Below are positions 1 to 10,609 of a stretch of DNA of 64,000 nucleotides, piece by piece. The stretch is from Favolaschia claudopus (Eukaryota; Basidiomycota; Agaricomycetes; Agaricales; Mycenaceae). The stretch covers positions 558,001 to 622,000 of the forward strand of contig JAWWNJ010000020.1 in assembly GCA_037176885.1 (NCBI GenBank). Reading direction: 5' to 3'. A model generated the notes under the pieces. It searched no databases, was not told the DNA's origin, and saw only the letters and a list, made by a program, of their open reading frames with translations. Positions within the stretch are counted from its first letter, which is position 1. Every line of letters starts with the position of its first letter. Position numbers and translations under genes: made by a program.

Positions 1-318
1 CCGATGTTTTCAGGCTCCTGCAGGAGACGCAGGCGTTCATGGACAATACGGATTGGATTGAGAGGTATGCCTGGTATGGGTCCAAAACACCTGATGCCAT
101 GCATGGCGTAAACCTGGTTGGATCTAGTTTTCTTTGGTGCCTGTCCTTTGCTCACGCGAGCTGAGAAAAATGCTATGATGAACAGCAGTGGCATAATCAA
201 TGGGCTTGGAACGCAGTACATAGGGCTCAGTGCAGCACCGGCTCTGGTGGTTTTATTATATCAATACATACCGTACATGATCATACCGGAAGCTACGTTG
301 AAGGGATTCGAGGGGTGA
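1..318 (+). CDS. C-terminal end of an Asl1-like glycosyl hydrolase (partial, 5' end outside window)
   Basis: Two exons, 1-107 and 166-318, joined in phase 0 by an intron with donor GTAAAC and acceptor CTGAG. The first exon reads LLQETQAFMDNTDWIERYAW, which resembles the conserved end of the fungal glycosyl hydrolase catalytic core (Asl1-like) family. The second reads KNAMMNSSGIINGLGTQY, like that family's closing segment. In known members this is a TIM-barrel, wall-associated or secreted glucanase-like protein; that role is from family knowledge. The stop is at 316-318. The tail after GTQYIGL is longer and more hydrophobic than I would expect, so the last residues may be altered or the true splice may differ. 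Only the gene's end is visible, so its activity cannot be judged. Confidence 0.65.
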
Positions 319-602
319 GCCGAACATCACAAATTCAGATCAACACCTATGGACACTGTGTACGGACCACGGGGATGAGATATATTTCATGGTCGGTTCG
401 CATAGATTGAGGCAATGGACACGGCTAAGAGGTAGTCAGCCAGCACACATTCATGGAAATCTAAAGCTCACCATACATTGGTTCGACCTTCGTGTCGAGT
501 GACAGAACTGACAACATGGAATAAATTCAGATACCTCATCTCGACTCGAGCCGATGGAACCATGTTGGAGGAAGGCTGCCATTTTGTAGATCTGTGACGG
601 GT
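319..602. other. No gene seen
   Basis: Spacer between the glycosyl hydrolase end and the RPN1 fragments. No convincing exon, repeat or RNA gene was seen. Confidence 0.4.
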
Positions 603-735
603 TCAGGGTTTCGTTCTCATTAAGAGCTCACACCAAACCCACAGTTTCCTCGTGCTAGACTTCCCGAATTGTTGTACATGCACCTTATTCGCCGTCTGTA
701 GGAAGGAGATGTCGCGCGGCTGAGAGATTGACACA
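603..735 (-). pseudogene. Second, shorter RPN1-like fragment
   Basis: On the minus strand this reads RDISFLQTANKV after an acceptor-like CTAG. This repeats the RPN1 segment found at about 1300-1358, which reads DDISFLRTAHKI when a lost base is allowed for. The following bases resemble the later RPN1 segment around 1200-1235, so this copy appears internally deleted. It is probably a partial duplication of the neighbouring RPN1 piece. No function is expected. Confidence 0.45.
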
Positions 736-974
736 GCTAGGTAACGCCCCCATTTCCTACATGAAGAGGTGTTAGGCGAATGTTGGAGTGGGATGAAGAA
801 GAGGAAAAGAGAGGCGACTGTCGACACGGAACTGCAAGGTGCGCCAAAACGGCTGCAGCTGCTGTGCACCTCCATAGGACCGATGGTACATGCTCAGTGT
901 ATTGCACACAGTAGCAGCAATACATTCCAAGCGCGAACATTGCACCGCGCCACTTGACCAGAAAACAAAAAAAA

Positions 975-2145
975 ATGTAACACTTACTTTGCTCGTTTTG
1001 AAAAGGAATGCTTTGCAGGTACCGGAACAAGTCTTCGGGGAATTCGTCCTCAATATCGATTTCTTCGTCAGGATTCGCGGACGGGGTGCGTAGCCACTTG
1101 ATAGGTATTTGCGCGCGCGCCAGGAGGAATGCTATTCGCCGTTTCATTAGTCTGTGACCGCGTCAGATTCGTTCATGAGGGTATCGCGCAGAAACGCACG
1201 GGTTTCCGGGTGCGTTGAAGTCTTCCCGAATGAGTGCGGGGTCACCAAGCCGTATTGCGAGGGCAAGGGCTTCAGGGAATTTGCGGTGCTGTACTTATAT
1301 CTTGTGTGCTGTCCGTAGGAAGGAGATGTCGTCCGGTGGGGCAAGAGGTTGACGCAGCTACATCATACATTTAGCGACCTCAATAATACTGACAGAAATT
1401 ACGCTCACCGTATCATGTACTGACAAACGCGGTTGAACGTATCGTCGTCCACCAAATGTGCGGTCCCGTCCACAATTTCCATCTCTTCGAGCAGATCAAC
1501 CGCGTCGGGTTCCGCATTATGACCTATCAAAAAGACGGCACACTCTTTCGCCAAAGAACGCAGGTCGTCGATGGTACCGGGCATTGGGGGCTTTTCAGGA
1601 GCTACGTCTTTGCCGGCTTCCGGTGTTGGCGCGTCGTCGACTTCAGTCTCACGGAAAGTGTATTCGTCCCCAAGTTCGGCGGCAAGGTGCCGAACGTATT
1701 CGTGGACCCACGTACCGGGATCAGCAAGAGGAGAGCGTTCTGGCCGTAAAGGCGAAGCTAAAAGCCGGTAGCGCAGAGTTCCACGGGATTGAGTGTCGGA
1801 GTAGGTCATAGCGAGGACGGAGAGAATGTCCGCAAAGAGAGACTAAGGTCCAGAGGTAACCATAAGTGCACCGAAAGACAACGGCGACGTACCTTGTCGT
1901 CGGAAGCAGGCCATGGATATAACGGTTGCAGAAATTTGAGAGGTTTCGGAACGGAAGTCATAGACGACGTGAACGTTCTTATTAACGTGCGGAGAGTCTC
2001 CAGAGCGGGTCAGTAGAGCTCTGTATTAGATTCCTGAATAGACTTTCCGCCAATTTGAATGGTAAACGCACGAGTTCTTCGCCCTTCCCCTCCTTTGCAT
2101 CCTTGCCGTCATGTTTTAGGATCCTCTGAGGGAACTTGGATGTCG
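975..2145 (-). pseudogene. RPN1: Decayed N-terminal third of 26S proteasome regulatory subunit Rpn1
   Basis: Segments typical of Rpn1 follow one another on the minus strand: a charged N-terminus (KDAKEGKGEEL), RTFTSSMTSVPKPLKFL, SLFADILSVLAMTYSDT, TLRYRLLAS, HNAEPDAVDLLEEMEIVD, QYMIRCVNLLP, FPEALALAIRLGDPALI and MKRRIAFLLARAQIPI. Several exon joins still have normal splice signals, for example exons 2033-1893 and 1842-1409. Defects visible: an in-frame TGA at 2010-2012 where CGA is expected, a lost base in the proline run near 1343, a frame break in the N-terminus, and absence of everything after roughly the first third. Rpn1 is the scaffold of the proteasome base that binds ubiquitin and shuttle receptors. 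This copy cannot encode it, so an intact gene must lie elsewhere. Confidence 0.85.
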
Positions 2146-2295
2146 AAGTCTGTAAAGTATGGCATAAGGTGACCCCGATGCGCCGGTGAATGATTTGAGA
2201 GCAACGCAACTGTTGCCGAGCTTGAAAACAGGCCTGCAGGCCATTGAGGTAGGTACAGTATGTAGGCGAGGAACAACAGAAAGCTAACAGAATCT

Positions 2296-2592
2296 GAAAA
2301 TGGGCGGAAGGCGCAATAACCTCAGTCTCCCGCAATGTGGGATGAAAGACTGTATATTAAATACCTGAAAATGCGCGGAAGGCGCAATAACTACACAATG
2401 AGTAAGTAAATACAAGTAGGTAGATAGATAGAGAACTCACCCTCAGTCTCCCGCAATGTGGGATGAAAGACTGAGGGTGGTGGACAGACGAGCGCGGTTT
2501 ATATGTAAGAACAAGGCTGTATGATAAGTATCAGATATCTATCAAGGGCCGGAGCGGCGGGCCGGCTACCCGGAATAATTCATATTCTGACA
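2296..2592 (-). repeat. Copia-family LTR
   Basis: Begins with TGTCAGAATATG directly after the polypurine-like tract of a copia gene end and runs to about 2296. It shares a TATATAAACC promoter-like box, two copies of a CTCAGTCT...AGACTGAG hairpin (2321-2351 and 2442-2475) and a TTTTCAG-containing end with the copia LTRs near 36.0 and 36.7 kb. The far boundary is approximate. Confidence 0.7.
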
Positions 2593-2733
2593 CCCCCACT
2601 CGACCCAGGCCGTAGTCCCATAGATAGACAGAATTTGGAGTGCTTGTCATGAGATAAAGGTTTTGTGAAAATATCGGCCACCATTTCATCTGTAGGATAC
2701 CACAAGACAATACATTCTCCGGTGTGAACCAGT
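2593..2733 (-). pseudogene. Copia polyprotein 3' end (RNase H tail)
   Basis: Minus strand reads WYPTDEMVADIFTKPLSHDK and ends in GLRPGSSGGVRI before the LTR. This is the closing motif of Ty1/copia RNase H (the ADIFTK signature). Only about 45 residues remain; upstream the element is replaced by the GTGGCAGC repeat region. It is the same family as the copy at 36.3-36.6 kb in opposite orientation. Confidence 0.85.
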
Positions 2734-2745
2734 CAAATTATTGAA

Positions 2746-2890
2746 ATGACAATCTTCTGTGGCAGCAGTGGCACTACGATTCCCGCCGGGGTTCTACCTT
2801 CCAGACCTCGGCTGTGGCAGCAGTGGCACGTCATATTCACCAAGGGGTTGACCCTCCAAAACGGTGCGGTGGCACGCGTGGCGAGGGTTT
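2746..2890 (+). repeat. Spaced GTGGCAGC-type motif, group 1
   Basis: The motif GTGGCAGCAGTGGCAC occurs at about 2759 and 2815, with a weaker form at about 2868, spaced near 55 bp. The same motif and orientation recur at 4927-5085, about 2.1 kb away. It is not part of any coding frame I can support. Confidence 0.5.
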
Positions 2891-2913
2891 TCACGAGAGG
2901 AGACTCCGTGGTA

Positions 2914-3592
2914 TGGTGCCGCTCACTTAGTCACCGCTAGTTTTGTACAGCGGCCAATCTGGCCGCGGGAGATTTTTTGGCTACTACTGTACTAATTCGA
3001 CCGGTTGTTCACGTTATGTGTGACGGCCGGTCGTGAACTGAACTTTTTGAACTTGGTGACGGGTGACACCGAGATTTTTGGCCCAAAAAGGGCAAGAAAA
3101 TCAAAAAATCTCCGGCCGGCATGTGCCGAGCAATGCCGGATTACCATATATAGTAATTCTGATGTGATTGACGTGTTGTGAACAACTTGTCCAGTGAACA
3201 ATTTGGGTGACGGGTGACACCCAGTGAACAATCGGTCGAATTAGTACAGTAGACCCCCTAGATTCGCAGATTTTGGCTCAAATTTAGAGCTTTTTTGGAA
3301 GGATTTAGCGCGCGCAGCGCGGAAAAGATCATCGCTTTTGCCCTTTCCAGTGGTATTCCACCCCTCGTAAGGCCTCGCTTGAGACATTTTGTTAGGGGTG
3401 GCCAATTCGGTCGAAGGTAAAATATATATCTCGCCCAATTTTTATTCTGAGCTCAATTCCTTTTGCCAAAATGTAGCTACCATGAAATGGAGCATTTCTG
3501 CAAGAGGATTGAAAAATCAGATTTTTCCTCGATGAGATCAATGGGCCATCAATTTCTGTACAGAAGTAGCGGTGACTAAGTGAGCGGCACCA
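2914..3592. mobile_element. TA-flanked inverted-repeat element (MITE-like) carrying a nested MITE
   Basis: 2912-2939 and 3567-3594 are perfect 28-bp inverted copies (starting TATGGTGCCGCTCAC), with partial similarity continuing inward around TGTACAG. The outermost TA could be the target duplication, as in Tc1/mariner-type elements. No transposase is present, so it would be non-autonomous. A second TA-flanked MITE lies inside it. Confidence 0.7.
2987..3249. mobile_element. MITE of the CTGTACTA-TTCGACC family, nested
   Basis: Ends read CTGTACTAATTCGACC and its inverse, each bordered by TA (2985-2986 and 3250-3251). About 263 bp, no coding capacity. The interior contains GGTGACGGGTGACAC twice and a GCCGGC-rich centre that resembles the inverted interior of the copy at 31.5 kb. 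Confidence 0.75.
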
Positions 3593-3610
3593 TAGACTCG
3601 CGACCAGTAC

Positions 3611-3655
3611 GTTACGACAACTGATCGCGGGGCAAGCGAGAACAGTTGTCGTAAC
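3611..3655. repeat. 13-bp inverted repeat hairpin
   Basis: GTTACGACAACTG at 3611-3623 is perfectly inverted at 3643-3655 with a 19-bp loop. It lies just outside the TIR element. Role unknown. Confidence 0.6.
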
Positions 3656-4926
3656 GACTGGAACAATATGTCACGGTTTTGGCTGATGCTGCCATACGTG
3701 GTTTCGGACTTAGGGCCTGAGTTATGGTGACTGATGTGACCTCCCTACCTACCATACCGTACGGTAATTTAGACCGCGGGCCCGATCAGGCCCTTAGTCG
3801 TTTCGTCCTTGCCCTCCCTGTAACTCACCTTCGTGAATCTTCCGCACCTTTCCCCCAATTGCCCTGGTTACTTAGTGAAAGTTGCCCCATTTTTGGGTTA
3901 GAAATCATTGAGCCCAACTTGTTTTTTTCAGAAAAATGAAAAACAGGTGAGTCATTCACTCTAGAATGAAAAACTACTCCACTATGGCTGTAATAGTGTA
4001 ACATTATTATTTGTTACACTGCTACAGGGATTTTGACATAGAGTTACACCGCCAATGGAGATTTCTCACAGATTGTGCACAGGTCGCGGAAAAAACACAC
4101 AACCTGTATATTGGAGGGGAAAAATACACTGCTACACACGGCTCGTAAAAAATATGTAGCTCTTTGGTATATACCACGATCTAGGCCCATCAAAGGTCAT
4201 CAGTTGGCGTCTGATCCGGATCACGGAGAGCCTGGTTTTGCGCCTGTATATCAAGCCCATTGCATTCATGGTTTCGGAATCTAACCTTTTAAAATTGTGT
4301 TTCAAATGGCTGGAGCTGGCTGACTTCCTTCAGTGGTTCAATTTGATTACATTACTTGAATTGCTATGTTTCTTGAAAGCCTCGTTTGGTTAATATCTTT
4401 TGAGCAATGGACCCTACATGAAGGCAGAGAAAATCACGTATACCATCTATTTCCGGCCTTGTCCACTGTTGAGCAAAGCAAGAGGCAGTTTTCAGTCTCA
4501 GATGAACTCGGAGGGCTCGCCGATGATTATGACCTTGATCCTTTGTTGAGATCAGTTGATGGTCAGTTCGGGGTTGGCTGCCGGTGTCTCATCAAATTCT
4601 GAACCTGTGCATTTTTTATTCTTGAGGACGTGAACCTGTGTATATTTTGGACGGTGTGTATTTTTTGAGTATTCGAGCTGTGTTTGTTCGCTGAATAATG
4701 TTACAGTATTACCCCCATACTCCACTTTCATTATACAACTTTTGACACTTTTTTTTCGAAGTACGGAAGGTCGAGAAAACCAAGTCCAAAACCACATTTT
4801 GGTGCACCACCCAAAACGATGACGGATCATCCCAGCCGCTTCGCATTCAGCCACTTGCCAGTCCCCATTCGCAACGTAGATTAGCGTAGCCCACGTGAAG
4901 AAGCGGTTGGTCACGAGCCTAACTCC

Positions 4927-5085
4927 GTGGCAGCTGTGGCATGCCTAGTGCATCAAAAAAAAAATGTATTTCCTATTTTGGAAGCGGTGGCAGCCATGGC
5001 AAGTCGAATTTGTATTTACGCTGCCGTGGCAGCGGTGGTACGGCTATATTGTGGTTTGGAGGTGGTGGCATGGATGGCACGGTTG
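4927..5085 (+). repeat. Spaced GTGGCAGC-type motif, group 2
   Basis: GTGGCAGCTGTGGCA, GTGGCAGCCATGGCA, GTGGCAGCGGTGGTA and GTGGCATGGATGGCA lie at about 4927, 4987, 5026 and 5068, spaced 40-60 bp. Same motif and strand as the group at 2.76 kb. Confidence 0.5.
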
Positions 5086-6015
5086 ATTGGATCAGACGAT
5101 CAATTTTTCATGCTGGTTGCTGTAGGGCGGGTTATTTTTACTGTGGGCTTCAATTTACCGGGCTATTGACGTATCCGAAACTCTAGCATACCCCTCACCA
5201 CAGAACACTCGTATCGCCGCTTCCCATATAGACCACTTTCGCATCTCACTACCTATCCAAGTGAAGCCTCCGCTTCGCTCCGGCAAAAAAACGAGACGGG
5301 CCAGGATTAAATAAATGATACTCGCATTCAGAACTTACCTCGAGAGTATTAACTGGTCCGAGATCGTCGCGGCAAGTTTGAAGGGCATCGGAGCAAATTG
5401 GTCGGTGAGACACTTCCATTGTCGAGCAGAGTTACTGGCCAATTGTAGATGATTAGTGGCATAAAAAAATAGAACGACTCGGAAACAAGAGGTAGGCGGC
5501 AATTCCCGCGGGCACACAGACCTCCTTGACAGTACCCCCAAAATAGGCAGCTGTCATTGATGACCCACTTTTAGGCGGGTGAAATATCGACTCTGTTGTG
5601 GGGACCGCCGGTCATACTATATTACTCTGAAATTTTGCCTACCCTCCCATTTTAGTATTTTCCTCACAAGTCTGTGTATTCAGAATAGTGCCTATTATCT
5701 TGAACGTCGTACAATAAGAGGAATGATATATTGATGGTGAAGTAAACGGCTATGACAAACTGAGCTCGTCCGAGGACCCCGACAAGTCCGACTTCGTCCG
5801 AAATGGACGAGAGTGCGGATGCACGGACCGTTTGTATTCAAATGATCCGGACCCTCCCTCCCTCCCTTGGGGGCACAGCATGTCAAAACTTTGAGAGGTT
5901 GATGTCGGAAACTTTATTCCCGCGCACCTCTTGCTCGGAAACAAAGAACGAAGGCGGACCGAAAGATTTAGCACAATATGGTGTGGTGTAGTGGCATCCA
6001 TCGTCTCCGGGGAGA

Positions 6016-6040
6016 GTCGTGTGAGTTTTGCTCACACGAC
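6016..6040. repeat. 10-bp perfect hairpin
   Basis: GTCGTGTGAG and its inverse CTCACACGAC are separated by TTTTG. Too small to call a terminator or an element end. Confidence 0.5.
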
Positions 6041-7295
6041 GGCGGGGGCCCTCGTTTTTTCGATTCCCTGCCCCGCACCCGGGAGAAAACACTTTAGACA
6101 CTCTCGGCTTCTGCCCTCCAACTTTTCAAACTCCGTTCCCTCCGCTTCGGCAAACACGTTTGATCGTGACTTCGGGTCACGGGTTCCGAGGAGTAGCGCA
6201 CTTGCGGTTCAAGCCCCGGTCGGCCGGCGGCTGGGAAATTCAACTTTAACAGACGCACGGCAACAAATCATCCATCACACTTTGTCTGATCAGGCGTACG
6301 CTGCCGCCTTGATCCTTTGACGCCCATCCTACGGGGATCGCAATCTCGGCAAGCACTGGCCAAAGGCCGTCGGACCGGGACTTCATGCCCGAGGCACTAA
6401 GGGTGACGTGGGAGGAAAGGACGGACTGGAAACGATTAATCATGTAGTCAGTTGATGTCGGCATGTCGTGTACCATAGCCCCTTGCAGCGGCTCGAGCAC
6501 GTTGATTGATCTCAACAACAACAACAGCACAATATGGCAAGAGGTGTCAGATCGGGAGATCGGGCATACCAGTGATCTCGCGTGGCAGGCTGATTGACAG
6601 ATCACGGGACTTTGTGATTCCAGCTCGAATGTTTTGAACATAGATGAAGCGCTTTTTGGGACGCAAATGAAGTGAAAGTATACCATGCCCCCCTGAGGTA
6701 CCCTGGCGGTGTTTCCCCCAACTTCTACAAACTTTACCGCGAGTGGTGTTATAAATAATTAATGCCGCTAAATATAGTCGGTGTTTGCATTTCCGACAGA
6801 AAAACGATTTTCGGAGCACTAGTGGTAGCACAAACTCGTTAGAGCAATAGTCTGGGTCAACAGGTAGAGATAATCAAGGTTCAGGACAGGGCAGCGGTCC
6901 GCAAGAGAGCGTTGTGGGTGGAAGGGTCTGTTTATTGATATTTGTGGTGGGTGGTCGCGTTACGTTTGATCATCAGTGTCAAAATCCACCCGATCTGTGA
7001 CCTCTTGCAATATGGTAAACCGAAAACAGATTTCTAGTTCACAAATAAATCAATATTGCAGTACACAATGAGTGAGAGAAGGGTAAACTGCTCACAGGTA
7101 GTCCAGATTCCAGAAATAAAATTCACCCGATGCAGAACAAAAGTGGACAAAACTCTACCGCAAATAAGTGGTGAGTACCTTGCAAACCAGGTCCTGATTC
7201 TCAACCACTGGATCTCGATTTTCTTAACTCAAGTTACAATATCCAGCGATCTTATGGGAATGGATTCCACTCACCGCTCCAGTGTTGTACTTAAG

Positions 7296-7590
7296 CACTG
7301 TGGGGAGAAGTCACAGCCGGAACAGCCGCGCGAGCGCTGGCTCGTTTGACCGTGGCATGGGGTCAGCCTGGCCGCGCAACCGCGGTCGGGCTGACTGTGC
7401 CCGCACGGTCATCTCAGCTGCGTTATGGCCAATTTTGCGGTCAACCTGGCTGCGCTACCACAGCCAGCCCGACCGCGGCCCACAGTCAGGGCAGCTGCGC
7501 TACCACAGCCAGCCTAGCAGTACCCTCACAGTCAATCTGGCGCGCATTCACACAGTCAAGTGGACTGTGTCTACACAGTCATTGTACTCT
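7296..7590. repeat. Left terminal and subterminal repeats of the CACTA-type element
   Basis: After the 25-bp terminal repeat come TTTGACCGTGG, GACTGTG (twice), CACAGCCAGCC (twice) and CACAGTCA (four times, at about 7482, 7528, 7553 and 7574). The same words occur at the right end. In plant CACTA elements such arrays bind TnpA-like proteins; that role here is inferred. Confidence 0.7.
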
Positions 7591-8599
7591 TTGCTTCCGC
7601 TCGATCCAATTCCCAATAAAATCTTGTATTATTATTCAATCTAGCATACTACTACTACTACCAAGCTGTACTATAGCCCATTATACCCCCACAATTGATA
7701 ATCCTCACAATCCTAGCCAAGGAAATCAGTGAAGGAACTTCGATGAGCTACCCACTCACTGGCCGAGCAAATATCCTCCAAGACCACGCCCATGAGTTAA
7801 CGACACGCCGTCTCCTATCCAACTTCATATCAGAATCCTCAGAGTATTGACCATCGCACAACACTCACCTAGACACGTTTTCGGTGGATCTATGACATAT
7901 CTCAAAATCATATTCATCGCTCGATGTAACGGCACTTAGCTGTAACCAAACCACATATTTTTCACGAAATCTAAGCGTCAAGTGGGAGTGAAGTCAGCGA
8001 GATTCTCCTATAGGTAACGATGTACCTTTACGAATGGTACGTGTTGTCCCATTGCCCGTTGTTTCGCAACATCTGAGTGGGGCGGAATAAGCGAGATTCT
8101 CGTACAGACGGAAATGTACCTTTTATTACCGACGCGCATACTGAGCTGGTGCTGTCCACCATATGTCAGCTATTGTATAAACTATACCTTGGATATTACA
8201 TACCTTCGAAGGTCCAAATTCATGTCGAACGATCTATCGAAAGAAATTCCCATTAGAAAGCGGCATAGCAGAACCCACTCGAGCGAGAACTTGCATTAAT
8301 AATGCTGCGCTGCGGCAGCCTCGCGCTGCATACGATGTGAGTGAATGAATACATATCTTAATTGAATCGCACACCGTCGATGGTTGCGTTGCGACTCGTA
8401 CTCTCCTAGCGCCGGATGGCGAGTCCACCGACCTACAATGATATCAAGTTTGCAGCAGGTTCAAGTCTGAGTATAAAGCAAACCATACCTTTGACTGCCC
8501 TTGAACAGCACGCATCACGAACAACCATGCCTTCCAGAATACATCAGCCATCGTCGGCACATTTTAACGGGAACTTAGCTCAAGTCGCACGATGCCAGC
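7591..8599. other. No gene seen in left arm of the element
   Basis: No exon I can support. Two imperfect copies of a segment containing AGCGAGATTCTC and ATGTACCTTT lie about 100 bp apart near 8000 and 8095. Confidence 0.35.
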
Positions 8600-9991
8600 T
8601 CTAACTCACGACTCCTGAAGTCCAGGTGTCAGCATTGTACCCAAACACAAAGCAGACGCCCGTACCTGCCGATGATGGAGCATCACTGTGTTGACCAGTC
8701 TTCAATCCACATCAAACCTACTAGAAAGCAGCAGCGAAGTCAACTGTGAGCGGCAAGTGGAAGATCTATACACGAATCAGTCGCCCGAAGTGTTCGCGAT
8801 ACCTGTAGAATCCTACCTTAAGCTTCAACTAAACCACAAAGCCGACCTATACAAAAGTCACAAGAATAAATCAGTCCTGATAAATGTACAGCGAAGCGAC
8901 TCACCGCGCTCATCCTTCGCAGCCGAAGGCAGCAATCCTGATCACTATACCTATGTGGACCGGATTTGAGACTCTGTTTGCAAATGAGCGGCCCACGTAC
9001 CCGCTCCAGCATCAACCCTGCGCTGCACAATTTTATCGCGTCAGGAGCGTAGACCCGTAAAAATGGCGGCGCACTTACCCAGACGGCAACTTCCCTCGGT
9101 ATTTTTTGCGCGTGTAACATGCAATGAACTAGTTAGGGTAACACTTAGAAAAAAGCACCAGATTAAGCACTTACCTGGATATTAAATCGACGACGTGAAG
9201 GCCCCGCCGCATCCTTTCAAGTCCCGGGAGGTGGTCAGCCGCGGCGTCACTCATGGAGCGGGATGACTTGCCGTAGGGCCTCTGTACTTCCGACGCTGTT
9301 GTGCTTGTCAGTCAACGAGAAAGCCCGGAAGTAGAGGTTGCTGATCAACGCACCCGTGTATTTGCAATGGTGTCAAGATGCACTCACGACCAGTTGACGC
9401 CCAAGTCGATATGCTGTTTGAGCTGGTATGATACCCATATCCATATGGATCAGCAAAAAGAAACACCGTGCTCGTGACGAGACGGCGATGCGGAAATTTG
9501 ATTGGGAAGCGAGATCCTGCAGCCTCATTGTCAGTGTAAGACGCAGCGGCCGGGGGCTGACGACCGCAGTTGTCCTGTTTGAAAGTCGTTGATAGTATTG
9601 ATCTATGGCTGAGGGGTCCTCGTGCTTGAACTGGGAGTTGTCGTCGCCTTCAAATACGAGTCAGGGGTCCAGCGTGACGAGCAGAACAAGAACACAGGCC
9701 ACGTCTGATATCCTGCGCGTGAAATAGTTAGCATCGCTGGACTAAACACAGCATACGAGTACACGCACCATTAAATGCACCGCGACATGCACCGACCTGA
9801 ACCCCACGATAACTGTTGCGGACATCCCTAGGAGACAAGGACCCGTCAGCGCAATTGAACGCGACCGTACACGAGTTGACGACCTCGGTGCATGCTTGTT
9901 GTTGTTGCGTAAGACCGAGTAATGAGGACCGGCTACCGACTGGATGCCGCGTCTTGGAAAGCCAGAGAGCGAGCTCTGGGACCCTCAGCAA
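8600..9991 (-). pseudogene. Possible eroded multi-exon gene, unknown function
   Basis: The minus strand shows several good intron signals: donor GTGCGTG with branch CTAAC and acceptor CGCGCAG near 9770-9710; GTAAGTGC with CCTAACTAG near 9174-9130; GTAAGTGCG near 9070. Between them are protein-like segments such as FEGDDNSQFKHEDPSAIDQY, VNLYFRAFSLTDKHNSVGS, DHLPGLERMRRGLHVVDL and VRGPLICKQSLKSG. An in-frame TGA precedes FEGDD and another follows VIPLHE, so it is broken as read, or my joins are wrong. I do not recognise the family. It lies inside the CACTA-type element and may be a further cargo gene that has decayed. Confidence 0.3.
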
Positions 9992-10006
9992 TGGAGAGAG
10001 CTCGTC

Positions 10007-10380
10007 AGACGCGGATCATCAAGCGGTCGAGGGGGAGGTAGAGCGCGTCAACAACGCGACGTGTGACCCTCTCGCCTCCCTCAGACGCGTCAAAATGAAG
10101 ACAGGACGCGTCATGGGGTCCAAAAACGGCGTGGGTGACCGATTTTCGCGTGTGGTGGCGCCCGTTGAAGACAGACGAAACCTGACGCGTCCGACGCGTC
10201 AGCCTTGCGAGCGGGCAAGCAGCCCGCCAAGGAGACACTACAAGGCGGTTGGGAGGTGTTGGGCGACATCTAGAGTCAGTGTGTGCCGTATGCGACGCGT
10301 AGAAGGCTGCAGAAAGCGCGGGGTCGGGCAGGGTGGTCGGAGGAAAGGAAGAGACGCGTCAACAAACGCGTCAACAATAA
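10007..10380. repeat. Cluster of palindromic GACGCGTC motifs
   Basis: The 8-bp palindrome GACGCGTC or a one-base variant occurs at about 10084, 10106, 10190, 10198, 10294, 10355 and 10367, with looser forms upstream. It lies 3' of the RTC4-like gene. The cluster creates a spurious long open frame on the plus strand. It could be a protein-binding array; nothing in the sequence proves it. Confidence 0.6.
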
Positions 10381-10609
10381 CAAACACGCTATTGACCGTG
10401 TCGAGTAAACAACAATAAATACGGAGGAAAATCTTTTTTTTCGGCGCTACGTAGTTCTTCAAAATGGTTATTTTACAGCAGTTCGGGTTATACGTGAATC
10501 GATGGTAGTGCTAGTTAGTTCATGCTACGGTAAGTAAGTCTACGAGAGAGTCCAAGAAAAATCTGCGAAAAAGTCCTAGTCCATGACAAAGTCCAAACTT
10601 TAAAACCTG

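Larger units (their letters stand above)
3656..7295. other. Gene-poor repeat-rich stretch
   Basis: Short open frames here (for example 3724-3939, 4366-4602, 4552-4914 minus, 5335-5541 minus, 5931-6320 and 6246-6686 minus) match no family I recognise and lack convincing splice structure. The minus-strand frame at 6246-6686 has a protein-like stretch (WPVLAEIAIPVGWAS) and could be an exon relic. Within the stretch are the second GTGGCAGC group and a hairpin at 6016-6040. Confidence 0.4.

Noticed and set aside
975..2145. Functional RPN1 gene
   Set aside because: In-frame stop, frameshift and absence of the C-terminal two thirds rule it out.
7296..7590. CRISPR-like array
   Set aside because: The repeated words are short, irregularly spaced and mirrored at 23.2-23.5 kb, which fits transposon subterminal repeats; the genome is eukaryotic.
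10234..10245. CACTACAAGG as the left CACTA terminus
   Set aside because: It looks canonical, but no inverted partner or target duplication was found; the 7296/23517 pair has both.
9816..10418. 200-residue open frame on the plus strand
   Set aside because: It is created by the GACGCGTC repeat array, is Arg/Ser-rich without domains and lacks splice or family support.
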